From Acetivibrio thermocellus ATCC 27405 (GTDB lineage: Bacteria > Bacillota > Clostridia > Acetivibrionales > Acetivibrionaceae), in NCBI RefSeq assembly GCF_000015865.1, contig NC_009012.1, positions 3,651,081 through 3,715,080 of the forward strand: a stretch of 64,000 bases of DNA. Reading direction: 5' to 3'. The position numbers and the translations under genes were made by a program. This document shows, in pieces, positions 21,425-33,651 of the stretch (positions within the stretch are counted from its first letter, which is position 1; every line of letters starts with the position of its first letter). Below the pieces are notes generated by a model. That model worked only from the letters and a program-made list of their open reading frames with translations. It searched no databases and was not told where the DNA came from.

Positions 21425-21451
21425 TTAGCACTCATTTACAGTGAGTGCTAA
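21425..21451 (+). promoter_or_regulatory. CIRCE operator (HrcA-binding site)
   Basis: TTAGCACTC (21425-21433), 9-base spacer, GAGTGCTAA (21443-21451): a perfect match to the CIRCE inverted repeat recognised by the heat-shock repressor HrcA. It covers the expected transcription start of the promoter at 21392-21420. CIRCE normally controls groESL and dnaK operons; the next gene in this direction is a GH130 phosphorylase at 21622, with no chaperone gene in between. Confidence 0.95.
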
Positions 21452-21540
21452 TAAAGCGTTTTAAAATTCCTTTAGTTAATGGGGTATTATTAATAGCGAT
21501 TTTCAGCGTTATTAATACTTATCTGTTAAGTAAAGGAGTC

Positions 21541-21555
21541 TTAAAGCGCTTTTTA
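21541..21555 (+). promoter_or_regulatory. Palindrome resembling a LacI-family/cre operator
   Basis: TTAAAGCGCTTTTTA contains the perfect palindrome AAAGCGCTTT (21543-21552) with the central CG typical of LacI/CcpA-type sites; the outer positions of the cre consensus are not fully met. It lies 67 bp before the GH130 start codon. Confidence 0.4.
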
Positions 21556-21621
21556 ACAATAAAATACAATATATGAAGAAGTGGTTGTGAATACTGTTGG
21601 GATGAAGGAGTGGATGGCGCA

Positions 21622-22614
21622 ATGGCAAGCAGATTCGAAACAAGGCTTATGGGTTCTGACAGGCATTCTTACAAAGAACTTTTCAAAAGATTCCCAGGTA
21701 ATCCGATCCTTTCAGCCAAAAATTGGCCTTATGCGGCCAACACGGTATTTAATCCCGCAGCCACCATGTATAACGGCAAAGTTTTACTGCTGATAAGAGT
21801 CGAAGACAGAAGGGGTTTTTCTCATCTGACAAAGGCAATCAGCGATGATGGTATAAGCAACTGGATAATTGATGACAAACCTACTTTGGAGGCAGAGCCT
21901 GAAAAATTTCCCGAGGAAGAATGGGGAGTTGAAGACCCGAGAATTACATGGATTGAAGAATTGGGGAAATTTGCTGTTGTATATACTGCCTATTCCAAAG
22001 GAGGACCGCTGGTATCTTTGGCGCTTACGGAGGATTTTGAAAACTTTGAGAAACTTGGAGCCATTATGCCTCCCGAGGACAAGGATGCGGCATTGTTCCC
22101 CAGGAGGATTAACGGAAAATGGGTTCTTATACACAGACCCATTTCAATTCATCATGGACCGGGAGCACATATATGGATTTCCCGTTCCGATGACCTCAAA
22201 TATTGGGGTGATCATCAGATATTAATCAGAGCCAGAAAAGGCGGATGGTGGGATGCCAACAAAGTGGGACTGAATTGCCCGCCACTTGAGACTCCTGACG
22301 GATGGCTTATATTATACCATGGAGTAAGACAGACCGCATCCGGATCCATTTACAGGCTTGGACTTGCACTTTTAGACCTTGAGAATCCTTCGAAAGTTTT
22401 GCGCAGAAGTGATGAATGGGTATTTGGACCGCAGGAGTTTTATGAAAGAGAAGGAGACGTTGATGATGTGGTGTTCCCCTGCGGATGGGTTTATAATGAA
22501 AAGACAGGGGAAATTAAAATATATTATGGTGCCGCTGATACTTGCATTGCAATGGCAACGACAAATATTAGCGATTTGCTTGATTATATAAAAAGATGTC
22601 CTGAACCAAAATAG
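21622..22614 (+). CDS. GH130 family beta-mannoside phosphorylase-like protein
   Basis: About 330 residues from ATG 21622 (AAGGAG 11 bases upstream; a GTG at 21610 is possible). Five-bladed beta-propeller features of GH130 are visible: FNPAATMYNGKVLLLIRVEDRRG, SHLTKAISDDG, the catalytic-Asp motif EEWGVEDPRIT, HGPGAHIWISRS, GGWWDANKVG and YYGAADT. GH130 enzymes use phosphate to cleave or make beta-1,4- or beta-1,2-mannosides, giving mannose-1-phosphate. There is no signal peptide, so it acts in the cytoplasm. It leads a cluster with a nucleotidyltransferase, a GT4 enzyme and phosphomannose isomerase, which fits mannose-1-P production or recovery. Exact linkage is not readable. Confidence 0.88.
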   Translation: MASRFETRLMGSDRHSYKELFKRFPGNPILSAKNWPYAANTVFNPAATMYNGKVLLLIRVEDRRGFSHLTKAISDDGISNWIIDDKPTLEAEPEKFPEEEWGVEDPRITWIEELGKFAVVYTAYSKGGPLVSLALTEDFENFEKLGAIMPPEDKDAALFPRRINGKWVLIHRPISIHHGPGAHIWISRSDDLKYWGDHQILIRARKGGWWDANKVGLNCPPLETPDGWLILYHGVRQTASGSIYRLGLALLDLENPSKVLRRSDEWVFGPQEFYEREGDVDDVVFPCGWVYNEKTGEIKIYYGAADTCIAMATTNISDLLDYIKRCPEPK

Positions 22615-22678
22615 TTTTTAGATTTTAAATTTTGCAAAAAACATCTGAAACAACACAACAGGAAAAGGAGGAATGAAC

Positions 22679-23722
22679 GTGAAGGCATTATTTTTAGCAG
22701 GTGGTTTAGGAACTCGTTTAAGACCCATTACCAATGATTTGCCCAAGCCAATGGTGCCCATTATGGGAAAGCCACTGTTGGAAAGAAATATAGAAAAGCT
22801 AAAAAGCTATGGAATTGATGAGGTTGTATTGAGTACATGCTATAAGCCACATAAAATTGACAAATATTTCGGAGACGGGAAAAAATTCGGTGTTAAAATA
22901 AGCTACATAACAGAGGATAAGCCTTTGGGGACTGCAGGAGCCATAAAAAACGCAGAGGAGCTTTTAAGTGACACGTTCCTGGTGTTTAACGCCGATATAT
23001 TGAGCGATATAGACATAGCTAACATGATACGTTTCCACAAGGAAAAAGGGGCACTTGCAACCATTGCCGTAACCAAGGTTGACAATCCGTCGGCGTATGG
23101 AGTCATTGAACATGACGATGATAATTTTATTACGGCCTTTAAAGAAAAGCCTCAGCCTCATGAGAGCAAATCCAATTTAATTAATGCAGGAGTATATATC
23201 TTTGAAAAGGAACTTTTAAACCATATTCCTCGCGGAAGGGCTGTGTCCATTGAAAGAGAAACCTATCCTTTGCTGCTTGAAAAAGGATACAAGATGGCAG
23301 TGTACAATAAATGCGGCTACTGGCTTGATTTGGGCACGCCGGGAAAATATCTTAAGGTACACAAGGACATACTCAAAGGTCTTGTACCAATTGGAAATTA
23401 TGATTTCGGACAGAACCGCACATACATCAGCAAAAGTGCTAAAATTGACCGGAGCGCAAAAATAAGAGGGCCGGTATACATTGGTGAAAATGTTGTAATC
23501 GGCCCCTCGGCGGTGATAGGTCCTAATGCGGTTTTATTCGATGACGCTGTTGTCGGAATGGGAGCAAAGGTTGTGGACAGCGTGGTTTGGGACAATGTTA
23601 ATGTGGAGAGAGGAGCAACGGTTGTAAATTCTGTAATTATGTCAAATTGCAGAGTTGATGAAGACAGTGAAAAATACAATTCCGTTTTGACAGAAAATTT
23701 CAGCGAGCCGATAGCGGTATAA
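22679..23722 (+). CDS. Sugar-1-phosphate nucleotidyltransferase, mannose-1-P guanylyltransferase-like, with hexapeptide repeats
   Basis: 347 residues from GTG 22679, with AAGGAGG ending 7 bases upstream; the ATG at 22673 would lie too close to that site. The N-terminal Rossmann-like domain has ALFLAGGLGTRLRP, LPKPMVPIMGKP, FNADILSDID, and GVIEHDD. From about residue 245 a left-handed beta-helix of hexapeptide repeats follows (IDRSAKIRGPVYIGENVVIG). The layout is that of bacterial GDP-mannose pyrophosphorylases and related enzymes. In this setting it would turn mannose-1-phosphate from the GH130 step or from a phosphomannomutase into NDP-mannose for the downstream glycosyltransferase. Nucleotide preference is uncertain. 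Confidence 0.85.
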   Translation: MKALFLAGGLGTRLRPITNDLPKPMVPIMGKPLLERNIEKLKSYGIDEVVLSTCYKPHKIDKYFGDGKKFGVKISYITEDKPLGTAGAIKNAEELLSDTFLVFNADILSDIDIANMIRFHKEKGALATIAVTKVDNPSAYGVIEHDDDNFITAFKEKPQPHESKSNLINAGVYIFEKELLNHIPRGRAVSIERETYPLLLEKGYKMAVYNKCGYWLDLGTPGKYLKVHKDILKGLVPIGNYDFGQNRTYISKSAKIDRSAKIRGPVYIGENVVIGPSAVIGPNAVLFDDAVVGMGAKVVDSVVWDNVNVERGATVVNSVIMSNCRVDEDSEKYNSVLTENFSEPIAV

Positions 23723-23890
23723 AAAGCGAAAGTTTTTTGAGTGAGGCAGTTTAAACAGGCAGCTGATAAGTAAGTTGTATAATATAGTGTTGTATAATAG
23801 TTGTATAATAAATAATATGTGTGAATATATGTGAGCTGTGGCGTATTTGAGCGGCAGTGTGTTTGGCAACAATATATAGGAGGTTTTGAA

Positions 23891-25066
23891 ATGGCTTCGA
23901 ACAGAATTCGGAATGTAGCGTTTCTGAGTACTTATCCGCCAAGGGAGTGCGGACTTGCAACTTTTACCGATGATTTGGTAAGGGAGCTGGACAAGGTTGA
24001 ACTTATAAACAACCCAAAAGTTATTGCTGTAAGTGATAATGATTACAGTTACGGCAGCAGGGTGATTATGGAGCTTAAGCAGCACGAAAGGGAAAGCTAT
24101 ACAAAGATTGCTGAAGAGATTAACAACTCGGATATTGAACTTCTTGTTATAGAGCATGAGTACGGTATATTCGGAGGAGAAGACGGGGAATATATTCTGG
24201 ATCTTGCGGAAAAAATTCAAATTCCCTTTATTCTCACGGTGCATACCGTACTTCCCAGTCCCAAGGAAAAACAAAAGAAAATACTTGAAGTGCTGGGAGA
24301 AAAGAGCGCAAGGGTAGTTACCATGGCTAAAAATACGATACCTATACTTGAAAAAGTATATGGTATTGACCCGGCAAAGATTGAAGTAATACACCATGGT
24401 GTACCGTATAAAATTCTTGAACCCAGAGAAAAGCTAAAGAAAAAATTCGGGCTTGAAAACCGCACTGTAATAAGTACTTTTGGGCTGATAAGTCCGGGCA
24501 AAGGTTTGGAATACGGAATTGAAGCTGTTGCAAAGCTGGCAAAGAAGTACAAAGATATTGTTTACCTGATTCTTGGACAGACACATCCTTGTGTAAAAAG
24601 GGAGTTTGGCGAGGTTTACAGGGAAAAACTTGTGCAAATGGTTGAAGAACTTGGTGTAAAAGAGCATGTATGGTTTGTAGACAAATATCTTACCAGGGAT
24701 GAAATTATGAACTATTTGCAGCTATCGGATATCTACATGACGCCGTATCTCGGAAAAGACCAGGCGGTAAGCGGTACTTTGGCTTATGCGGTAGGATACG
24801 GCAGAGTAATTATATCTACTCCGTACAGCTATGCCAAGGAAATGCTCGCAGAGGGAAGAGGACTTTTGGCAGAGTTTGAGGATGCAGATTCTTTGGCAAA
24901 ACATATTGAATATGTTCTGGACAATCCCGAGGCAAAGAAAGAGATGGAGAGGCGAACATTAAGTCTTGGAAGAACCATGATGTGGGAAAATGTGGCAAGT
25001 TGCTATTCCAGGCTTTTTATCGACACTCTTGAAGAAACAAAGCTCTCGGGGAGTATGATAGGATGA
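23891..25066 (+). CDS. GT4 family glycosyltransferase
   Basis: 391 residues from ATG 23891 after a strong AGGAGGT; an earlier in-frame ATG adds unconserved sequence. GT-B fold: N-terminal FLSTYPPRECGLATFTDDL acceptor loop, C-terminal TFGLISPGKGLEYGIEAV donor motif, and the late DQAVSGTLAYAVGYG / STPYSYAKEML segment with the E-x7-E type region. Its last four bases overlap the next gene (ATGA), so the two are translationally coupled. It likely elongates or primes a mannoside made from the NDP-sugar of the previous gene; acceptor unknown. Confidence 0.88.
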   Translation: MASNRIRNVAFLSTYPPRECGLATFTDDLVRELDKVELINNPKVIAVSDNDYSYGSRVIMELKQHERESYTKIAEEINNSDIELLVIEHEYGIFGGEDGEYILDLAEKIQIPFILTVHTVLPSPKEKQKKILEVLGEKSARVVTMAKNTIPILEKVYGIDPAKIEVIHHGVPYKILEPREKLKKKFGLENRTVISTFGLISPGKGLEYGIEAVAKLAKKYKDIVYLILGQTHPCVKREFGEVYREKLVQMVEELGVKEHVWFVDKYLTRDEIMNYLQLSDIYMTPYLGKDQAVSGTLAYAVGYGRVIISTPYSYAKEMLAEGRGLLAEFEDADSLAKHIEYVLDNPEAKKEMERRTLSLGRTMMWENVASCYSRLFIDTLEETKLSGSMIG

Positions 25067-26076
25067 TTATAAAGGACGACCACATTTTCCGAATGACCGA
25101 TGATACGGGTATGTTACAGCACTCCAAGTACTCCCTTCCGGACCCGAATCACGGGTATACAACGGATGACAATGCCAGAGCCCTGATTATGGCGTTGATG
25201 TTATATAAAAAGTATGGTGAGAAAAAGTATCTTGATCTTGTTTACAGATATTCATCTTTCTTATTGAATGCACAGAATGAAAAGGGCAAGTTCAAAAACT
25301 TCATGGGATATGACCGAAAATGGCTTGAAGACGAGGGTTCGGAAGACTGCTTCGGGAGATGCCTGTGGGCGATTGGATTTGCTCTTTCCGGTGATTTTAC
25401 CCCCAGAGGGGTTAAACATGCTCTCCTGGAAATTTTCAATAAAGCTATGCCCCATGCGGCAAATCTTAGTTATCTGAGGGGAAAAGCATATTCTGCAATA
25501 GGTCTTTCGTTTTTTGACGGTGATGATTCAAAAGAACTTGTTTTCAGCATAGCCCAATCTCTCTGCTGCCAATATGATGAACACAAAGACGGAGAATGGA
25601 AATGGTTTGAAGATGTTGTGTCATATTGCAACAGCGTTCTTCCGTGGTCTCTTCTTACAGCCTACAAAGTTACAGGAGAAAAAAGGTTTCTTGAAACGGC
25701 TGAGGAAAGTCTGGACTTCCTTGGGAAAATAACTTTCAAGGACGGATATTTCAAACCTGTCGGATGCAATGGGTGGTTTAAAAAAGGTAAAGAGCAGGCT
25801 GAATTTGATGAACAGCCGGTCGAGGCCTGCGAAGCTGTTTTAACCTATTTAGAGGCTTTTGAATTAACGGGAAAGACAAAGTATCTGGAAAAAGCAAAGA
25901 TATGCAATGCATGGTATTCGGGAATGAATTCCAAAGGAATACCTCTTGTTGATCCTGAGACGGGAGGCTGCTATGACGGCCTTACCCAAAAAGGAGTTAA
26001 TCTGAATATGGGCGCGGAAAGCCTGGTATCTTACATAATATCATACTTGAAAATGTCTGAAATCAAATCTTTATAG
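25063..26076 (+). CDS. Six-hairpin (alpha/alpha) glycosidase-like protein coupled to GT4
   Basis: 337 residues, no signal peptide. Repeated helical-hairpin features rich in aromatic and acidic residues (NHGYTTDDNARALIMA, SEDCFGRCLWAIG, YCNSVLPWSLLTAY, DEQPVEACEAVLTYLEAF) suggest an alpha/alpha toroid similar to GH-type catalytic or regulatory domains. Related modules are sometimes fused to glycosyltransferases, and here the gene overlaps the GT4 gene by four bases. It may hydrolyse, epimerise or bind the product of that enzyme. I do not assign a family or reaction. Confidence 0.65.
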   Translation: MIIKDDHIFRMTDDTGMLQHSKYSLPDPNHGYTTDDNARALIMALMLYKKYGEKKYLDLVYRYSSFLLNAQNEKGKFKNFMGYDRKWLEDEGSEDCFGRCLWAIGFALSGDFTPRGVKHALLEIFNKAMPHAANLSYLRGKAYSAIGLSFFDGDDSKELVFSIAQSLCCQYDEHKDGEWKWFEDVVSYCNSVLPWSLLTAYKVTGEKRFLETAEESLDFLGKITFKDGYFKPVGCNGWFKKGKEQAEFDEQPVEACEAVLTYLEAFELTGKTKYLEKAKICNAWYSGMNSKGIPLVDPETGGCYDGLTQKGVNLNMGAESLVSYIISYLKMSEIKSL

Positions 26077-26200
26077 TCAAATCTGTCAATAAAAAAAGAA
26101 TATTCTTTTAAGCAGCCTTTATATAGCTTTGATGCACATAGGTCATTTTAGAGACAAGATAGGCTTCTTTGATTAGTCACAGTAATCGGAGGTGTTTATC

Positions 26201-27292
26201 ATGTTGTATCCGTATAAAATGACGCCTGTGTACAAGGACTATATATGGGGTGGACACAATCTCAAAAGGTTGGGAAAACCTGTAGTTGAGGGACGAGTGG
26301 CGGAAAGTTGGGAACTTTCTGCCATACCTGGAAGCGAAACCAAAATTTCCAACGGTGTTTTACAAGGTCAGAGTATTGTTGATGTAATAAAAAAATACGG
26401 AAGAAAGAAAATTCTTGGCGATAAATTTGCTGCTGCACCGATGAATACAGGATTCCCGCTTCTTTTGAAGTTCATTGACGCAAACGACCGCCTGTCCATT
26501 CAGGTTCATCCTGACAATGAATATGCAAAAGAACACGAACACGGTGTGGGTAAAACCGAAATGTGGTACATAGTAGACGCCAAATCGGGAGCGACGGTTA
26601 TTCACGGATTTGCCGAAAGCTGTCAAAGCCCTGTAAAAATTCGTGAATCTATTTTAAAAGGCGAACACAGTGGATTGTATAGAGAAATCCAGGTAAAAAA
26701 AGGCGATGTGGTTTTTGTACCGGCGGGTACCGTGCACGCATTAAATGACGGTCTGGTAGTTGCTGAAATACAGCAAAATTCAGATCTTACATACAGGATT
26801 TTTGACTATGACAGGACTGATTCCTATGGAAACAAAAGACCTCTTCATGTGAATAAAGCACTGGATGTGCTTTCTTTTCAAAATTCCAAAGCTTTGTATA
26901 AAGGAATTACCGTATACCGTGATAATGGAATAGAAACAAAGTATCTTGCCATAAGTGAATATTTCTGTGTAAAAGAAATAAAGAGTGAGGGTGGAACCCT
27001 TGAATTAAATCCGAAAGGTACTTTTTCCGCATTTATGTTTTTGGATGGTGAAGCCCAAATAATATATGATGAGGAGAAATTGAAGATTAGTGCAATGGAA
27101 ACAGTTTTTATTCCCGCGTATATGGGCAAGTATAAAATCCGTGGTTCATTTTTGGCGCTTCATGTTTACGTGGCGGATTCTGCGTTGAAAGTTTATGATT
27201 CTTTAAGAAATAAAGGCTTTTCCCATGAAGAAATAATTGAAAATGCAGCAGGGGCGGAAAATCTCAAATTTCCTCTTAGAGTTGTAATATGA
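26201..27292 (+). CDS. manA: Type I mannose-6-phosphate isomerase
   Basis: Interconverts fructose-6-phosphate and mannose-6-phosphate. 363 residues from ATG 26201, with GGAGGT seven bases upstream. Cupin zinc ligands are in LSIQVHPDNEYA (Q and H), KTEMWYI (E) and GTVHAL (H); the start PYKMTPVYKDYIWGG is typical. It lies 124 bp after the preceding gene, across a perfect 16-bp AT palindrome (26094-26109), so it may have its own regulation. It supplies the mannose phosphate needed by the cluster or connects it to glycolysis. Confidence 0.94.
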   Translation: MLYPYKMTPVYKDYIWGGHNLKRLGKPVVEGRVAESWELSAIPGSETKISNGVLQGQSIVDVIKKYGRKKILGDKFAAAPMNTGFPLLLKFIDANDRLSIQVHPDNEYAKEHEHGVGKTEMWYIVDAKSGATVIHGFAESCQSPVKIRESILKGEHSGLYREIQVKKGDVVFVPAGTVHALNDGLVVAEIQQNSDLTYRIFDYDRTDSYGNKRPLHVNKALDVLSFQNSKALYKGITVYRDNGIETKYLAISEYFCVKEIKSEGGTLELNPKGTFSAFMFLDGEAQIIYDEEKLKISAMETVFIPAYMGKYKIRGSFLALHVYVADSALKVYDSLRNKGFSHEEIIENAAGAENLKFPLRVVI

Positions 27293-27412
27293 AATTTTTT
27301 GCATATAAAAAATTTTTTTTTTGTTTAGCTTCAGGTTTAGAAGGGTATATTAAGTTGAATAGAGAATAATTAGTACTATTGGCAAAAAAAATTGTGGCAT
27401 AAGAGGTGCAAA

Positions 27413-28168
27413 ATGCTTTTAGTATTAATAACGGCGATTGGAGTTGGCGGAGCGACTGTTATTGGGGCATTGATTGGATTTATGTTTCGCAATATATCAC
27501 AAAAATACAACAATGCCATATTGGGATTTGCAGCCGGAGTTATGCTGGCGGCTGCGGTAATCGGTCTTATTATACCCTCCGCGGAGATGACCGGACGGTC
27601 AGGAATTTGGATGACAGTTCTGGGCATTTTTTTTGGAGCGATATTTTTAAATTTCATGGACAAATTAACCCCGCATTTGCACAATTTGTCCGGAATTGAC
27701 GTCGAAAAACATGCGCATAACGAATCGCTGGACAAAGTCCTGCTGTTTGTGTTTGCAATTGCAATTCACAATTTCCCGGAAGGGTTGGCGGCAGGCGTCG
27801 GATTTGGAAGCGAAGATATAGGCAATGCGTTGATGGTTGCCATCGGTATTGCATTGCAAAACATACCCGAGGGCATGGTGATTATTTCGCCAATGATTCT
27901 TGTAGGAATCAGCAAAAGACGGGCGCTTTTAATCGGTTCCGCCACAGGATTGGTGGAAGTAATAGGAACGTTTATCGGTTATTTTGGTTCTTCAATTTCA
28001 GAGAAAATACTGCCTTTTGCTCTGGCTTTTGCCGGCGGTACGATGCTTTACGTCATCAGTGATGAAATGATTCCTGACACGCACAGCCATGGATATGAAA
28101 GACTGGCTACATACTCCTTGCTGATCGGGTTTACGGTTATGTTGGTATTGGATATGTTTATCGGATGA
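27413..28168 (+). CDS. ZIP-family divalent metal transporter
   Basis: 251 residues from ATG 27413 (AGAGGTG upstream). Eight predicted membrane segments. Signature metal-binding helices are IAIHNFPEGLAAGVGFG and IALQNIPEGMVIISP, with a short histidine-containing loop (KHAHNE) between membrane segments 3 and 4. Of the GufA/ZupT type; likely imports zinc, iron or manganese. No metal-regulator site was recognised upstream. Confidence 0.93.
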   Translation: MLLVLITAIGVGGATVIGALIGFMFRNISQKYNNAILGFAAGVMLAAAVIGLIIPSAEMTGRSGIWMTVLGIFFGAIFLNFMDKLTPHLHNLSGIDVEKHAHNESLDKVLLFVFAIAIHNFPEGLAAGVGFGSEDIGNALMVAIGIALQNIPEGMVIISPMILVGISKRRALLIGSATGLVEVIGTFIGYFGSSISEKILPFALAFAGGTMLYVISDEMIPDTHSHGYERLATYSLLIGFTVMLVLDMFIG

Positions 28169-28337
28169 ATAAGGACAGATAAGACAATGCGATAATTTGA
28201 TGTAGATATTTGTAATTAAATTCGATATATTTAATATATTTTTTTGGATATATTTTATGGCTGCTTTGCATTACGAAGCTAAAATTGTCCAAAAATATAA
28301 TTAACATACCTGATACCCGAGAAAAGGAGAGATTAAT

Positions 28338-28727
28338 ATGTATGAAATGAAACCGGAATACTTTACGGGAATTGATTTTATCGACAAGGAACATGCCAGG
28401 CTTTTCGCTATTGCCGATGAAGCTTACCAATTACTGAAAAATGAGTTTATTCCGGACAAATATGACCATATCATGAACTTGGTTAATGAGCTTAAAGATT
28501 ATACCCAATATCATTTCAAGCATGAAGAAGAGTATATGGAAAGTATTGGGTACAAAAGGCTGCTTTCCCAGAAAGTTGCCCACGAAGATTTTATACAGAA
28601 AATAAATGAGTATACTCCGGATGTTATTGATGAAAATCAGAAAGAGACTCTTTTGGAACTATTGGATTTTTTAGCCACATGGCTTGTGGAGCATATATAT
28701 AAACAGGATAAATTGATTGCAGAGTGA
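28338..28727 (+). CDS. Bacteriohemerythrin
   Basis: 129 residues, a four-helix-bundle O2-binding di-iron protein. Iron ligands are visible in FIDKEHARLF, YHFKHEEEYM, AHEDF and VEHIYKQDK. ATG 28338 follows AAGGAGA. It starts 24 bp before the flavoredoxin-rubredoxin gene, with which it is probably co-transcribed; together they suggest handling of oxygen or peroxide for the oxygen-labile PFOR encoded next. Confidence 0.93.
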   Translation: MYEMKPEYFTGIDFIDKEHARLFAIADEAYQLLKNEFIPDKYDHIMNLVNELKDYTQYHFKHEEEYMESIGYKRLLSQKVAHEDFIQKINEYTPDVIDENQKETLLELLDFLATWLVEHIYKQDKLIAE

Positions 28728-28751
28728 TTTTACTAAAAAGGAGAGACAAAA

Positions 28752-29414
28752 ATGAATCAAAAAGCTTTATGGAATTTATCTTATGGGGTCTATATTGTAT
28801 CTGTCTGGGACGGAGAGCGTCCGACAGGATGTGTGGTCAACAGTGCCATGCAGATTACGGCGGAACCTGCAACGGTTGCAATAAGTGTTCATCATGACAA
28901 CTATACAAACGGATGCATTGAAAAGACAGGCAGGTTTGCAATTACCGTGCTGTCTGAAAAGACGGAACCTTCAATTATAGGAACTTTTGGATTCCAGACA
29001 GGCAAAGAAATTAACAAGTTTGATTCTGTAAAGTATGATTTAAAAAACGATATGCCAATTGTAAAGGATGGGTGTGCTTATCTTGTCTGCGAAGTGATTA
29101 ACAAGATGGAAACAAGCACCCATACTGTTTTTTTGGGAAAAGTACTGGATGCAGATTTTATTTCCGACGAAGAACCCATGACTTATTCCTATTATCATAA
29201 GGTAATAAAAGGAAAAAGTCCCAAGAATGCTCCGACATATATCGGAGTGGAGAATGAAACAGAGGAAAACAAACTAAAGGAAAAAAGAGCAAAATATGTG
29301 TGCAGTATATGTGGATATGAATATACAGGGGATATACCTTTTGAGGACTTGCCGGAAGATTATGTCTGTCCTGTATGCGGACAGCCTAAATCGGTATTTG
29401 TAAAGAAAGAATAA
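28752..29414 (+). CDS. High-molecular-weight rubredoxin (flavin reductase-rubredoxin fusion)
   Basis: 220 residues. Residues ~1-155 form an FMN-binding flavin-reductase/flavoredoxin domain ([41 protein letters not shown]). Residues ~172-220 are a rubredoxin with the iron cysteines in [10 protein letters not shown] and [11 protein letters not shown]. In acetogens such Hrb proteins pass electrons from NAD(P)H to flavodiiron proteins that reduce O2 or NO. Its place directly after hemerythrin supports an oxygen-defence role. No flavodiiron protein is in the window. Confidence 0.92.
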   Translation: MNQKALWNLSYGVYIVSVWDGERPTGCVVNSAMQITAEPATVAISVHHDNYTNGCIEKTGRFAITVLSEKTEPSIIGTFGFQTGKEINKFDSVKYDLKNDMPIVKDGCAYLVCEVINKMETSTHTVFLGKVLDADFISDEEPMTYSYYHKVIKGKSPKNAPTYIGVENETEENKLKEKRAKYVCSICGYEYTGDIPFEDLPEDYVCPVCGQPKSVFVKKE

Positions 29415-29494
29415 GGCATAATATTTTATGGGTGTTTTAATCAAAATGAATTTGGGAAATAATCAAATATTCATATGTAATTTCAAAAATATAA

Positions 29495-33061
<3,567 letters not shown>

Positions 33062-33073
33062 CAGGTAGCATGC

Positions 33074-33117
33074 AAAAGGGCTGCTGCACTAAGAAATTGG
33101 TGCAACAGCCCTTTTTG
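33074..33117 (+). terminator. Terminator after PFOR
   Basis: AAAAGGGCTGCTGCAC (33074-33089) pairs with GTGCAACAGCCCTTTT (33100-33115) with one mismatch, then more Ts. It can also serve the minus-strand gene at 33159. Confidence 0.9.
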
Positions 33118-33158
33118 TCAGTCTTGTGTCAGGACGGTGTTTGCCTTGGGATTTGTTC

Positions 33159-33326
33159 TTATTTTTGATTTGAATCGGCATATTCCTTGGCGTTTTCCAC
33201 TTGAATTTCACTGGGAATGGGAACCCCTGACTCGGGTTTTTTCTTTTCGATGTTTGCCCAGGCCGCTGTGTTGTGCTTTTCAATTGGTACTGCCATGTTT
33301 TTTTGTTTATAATTGTTTTTTGACAT
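33159..33326 (-). CDS. Small DUF3787-family protein
   Basis: 55 residues on the minus strand, with GGAGTG seven bases before the ATG at 33326. The core reads PIEKHNTAAWANI, VPIPSE and ENAKEYADSNQK, which I recognise as the DUF3787 family, reported as small spore-associated proteins in Clostridia. It converges on nifJ and diverges from the SLH protein gene. The longer plus-strand open frame covering the same DNA is the antisense of this gene and is rejected. Confidence 0.8.
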   Translation of the reverse strand: MSKNNYKQKNMAVPIEKHNTAAWANIEKKKPESGVPIPSEIQVENAKEYADSNQK

Positions 33327-33651
33327 CTTATCACTCCAAACAAGACTTTTATATTGTTGTGTTGATGTTATTTTATATCACGGAAGATTTATTATACTGT
33401 TCATTATTTACAGGTATTATTTGGGAGTTTGCTGCGGTAAATTTGTTTTTTTGCTTTTTTTCCGGTGTGAGATTTCTTCTCTTTTTTATAGTTTTATTTT
33501 CATTTATTTTGACTTTTTTGCCTGACTTAATTTCTGGTATTGTTATAGTTCTTTTAGAAAAAAAGATTAAAGAATTGAATGTACAGTTTACATATGATAA
33601 AATTGGTATTATTTTATTTAAATAAATAATATATAAAAGGAGAGAAATGAG

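Noticed and set aside
23642..24397. Minus-strand open frame of 251 codons across the nucleotidyltransferase-GT4 junction
   Set aside because: Overlaps two strong genes and their ribosome sites; no motifs.
33137..33625. Plus-strand open frame of 162 codons upstream of the SLH gene
   Set aside because: Its first third is the antisense of the DUF3787 gene; the rest is T-rich translation giving Phe/Leu-rich sequence, with no ribosome site.
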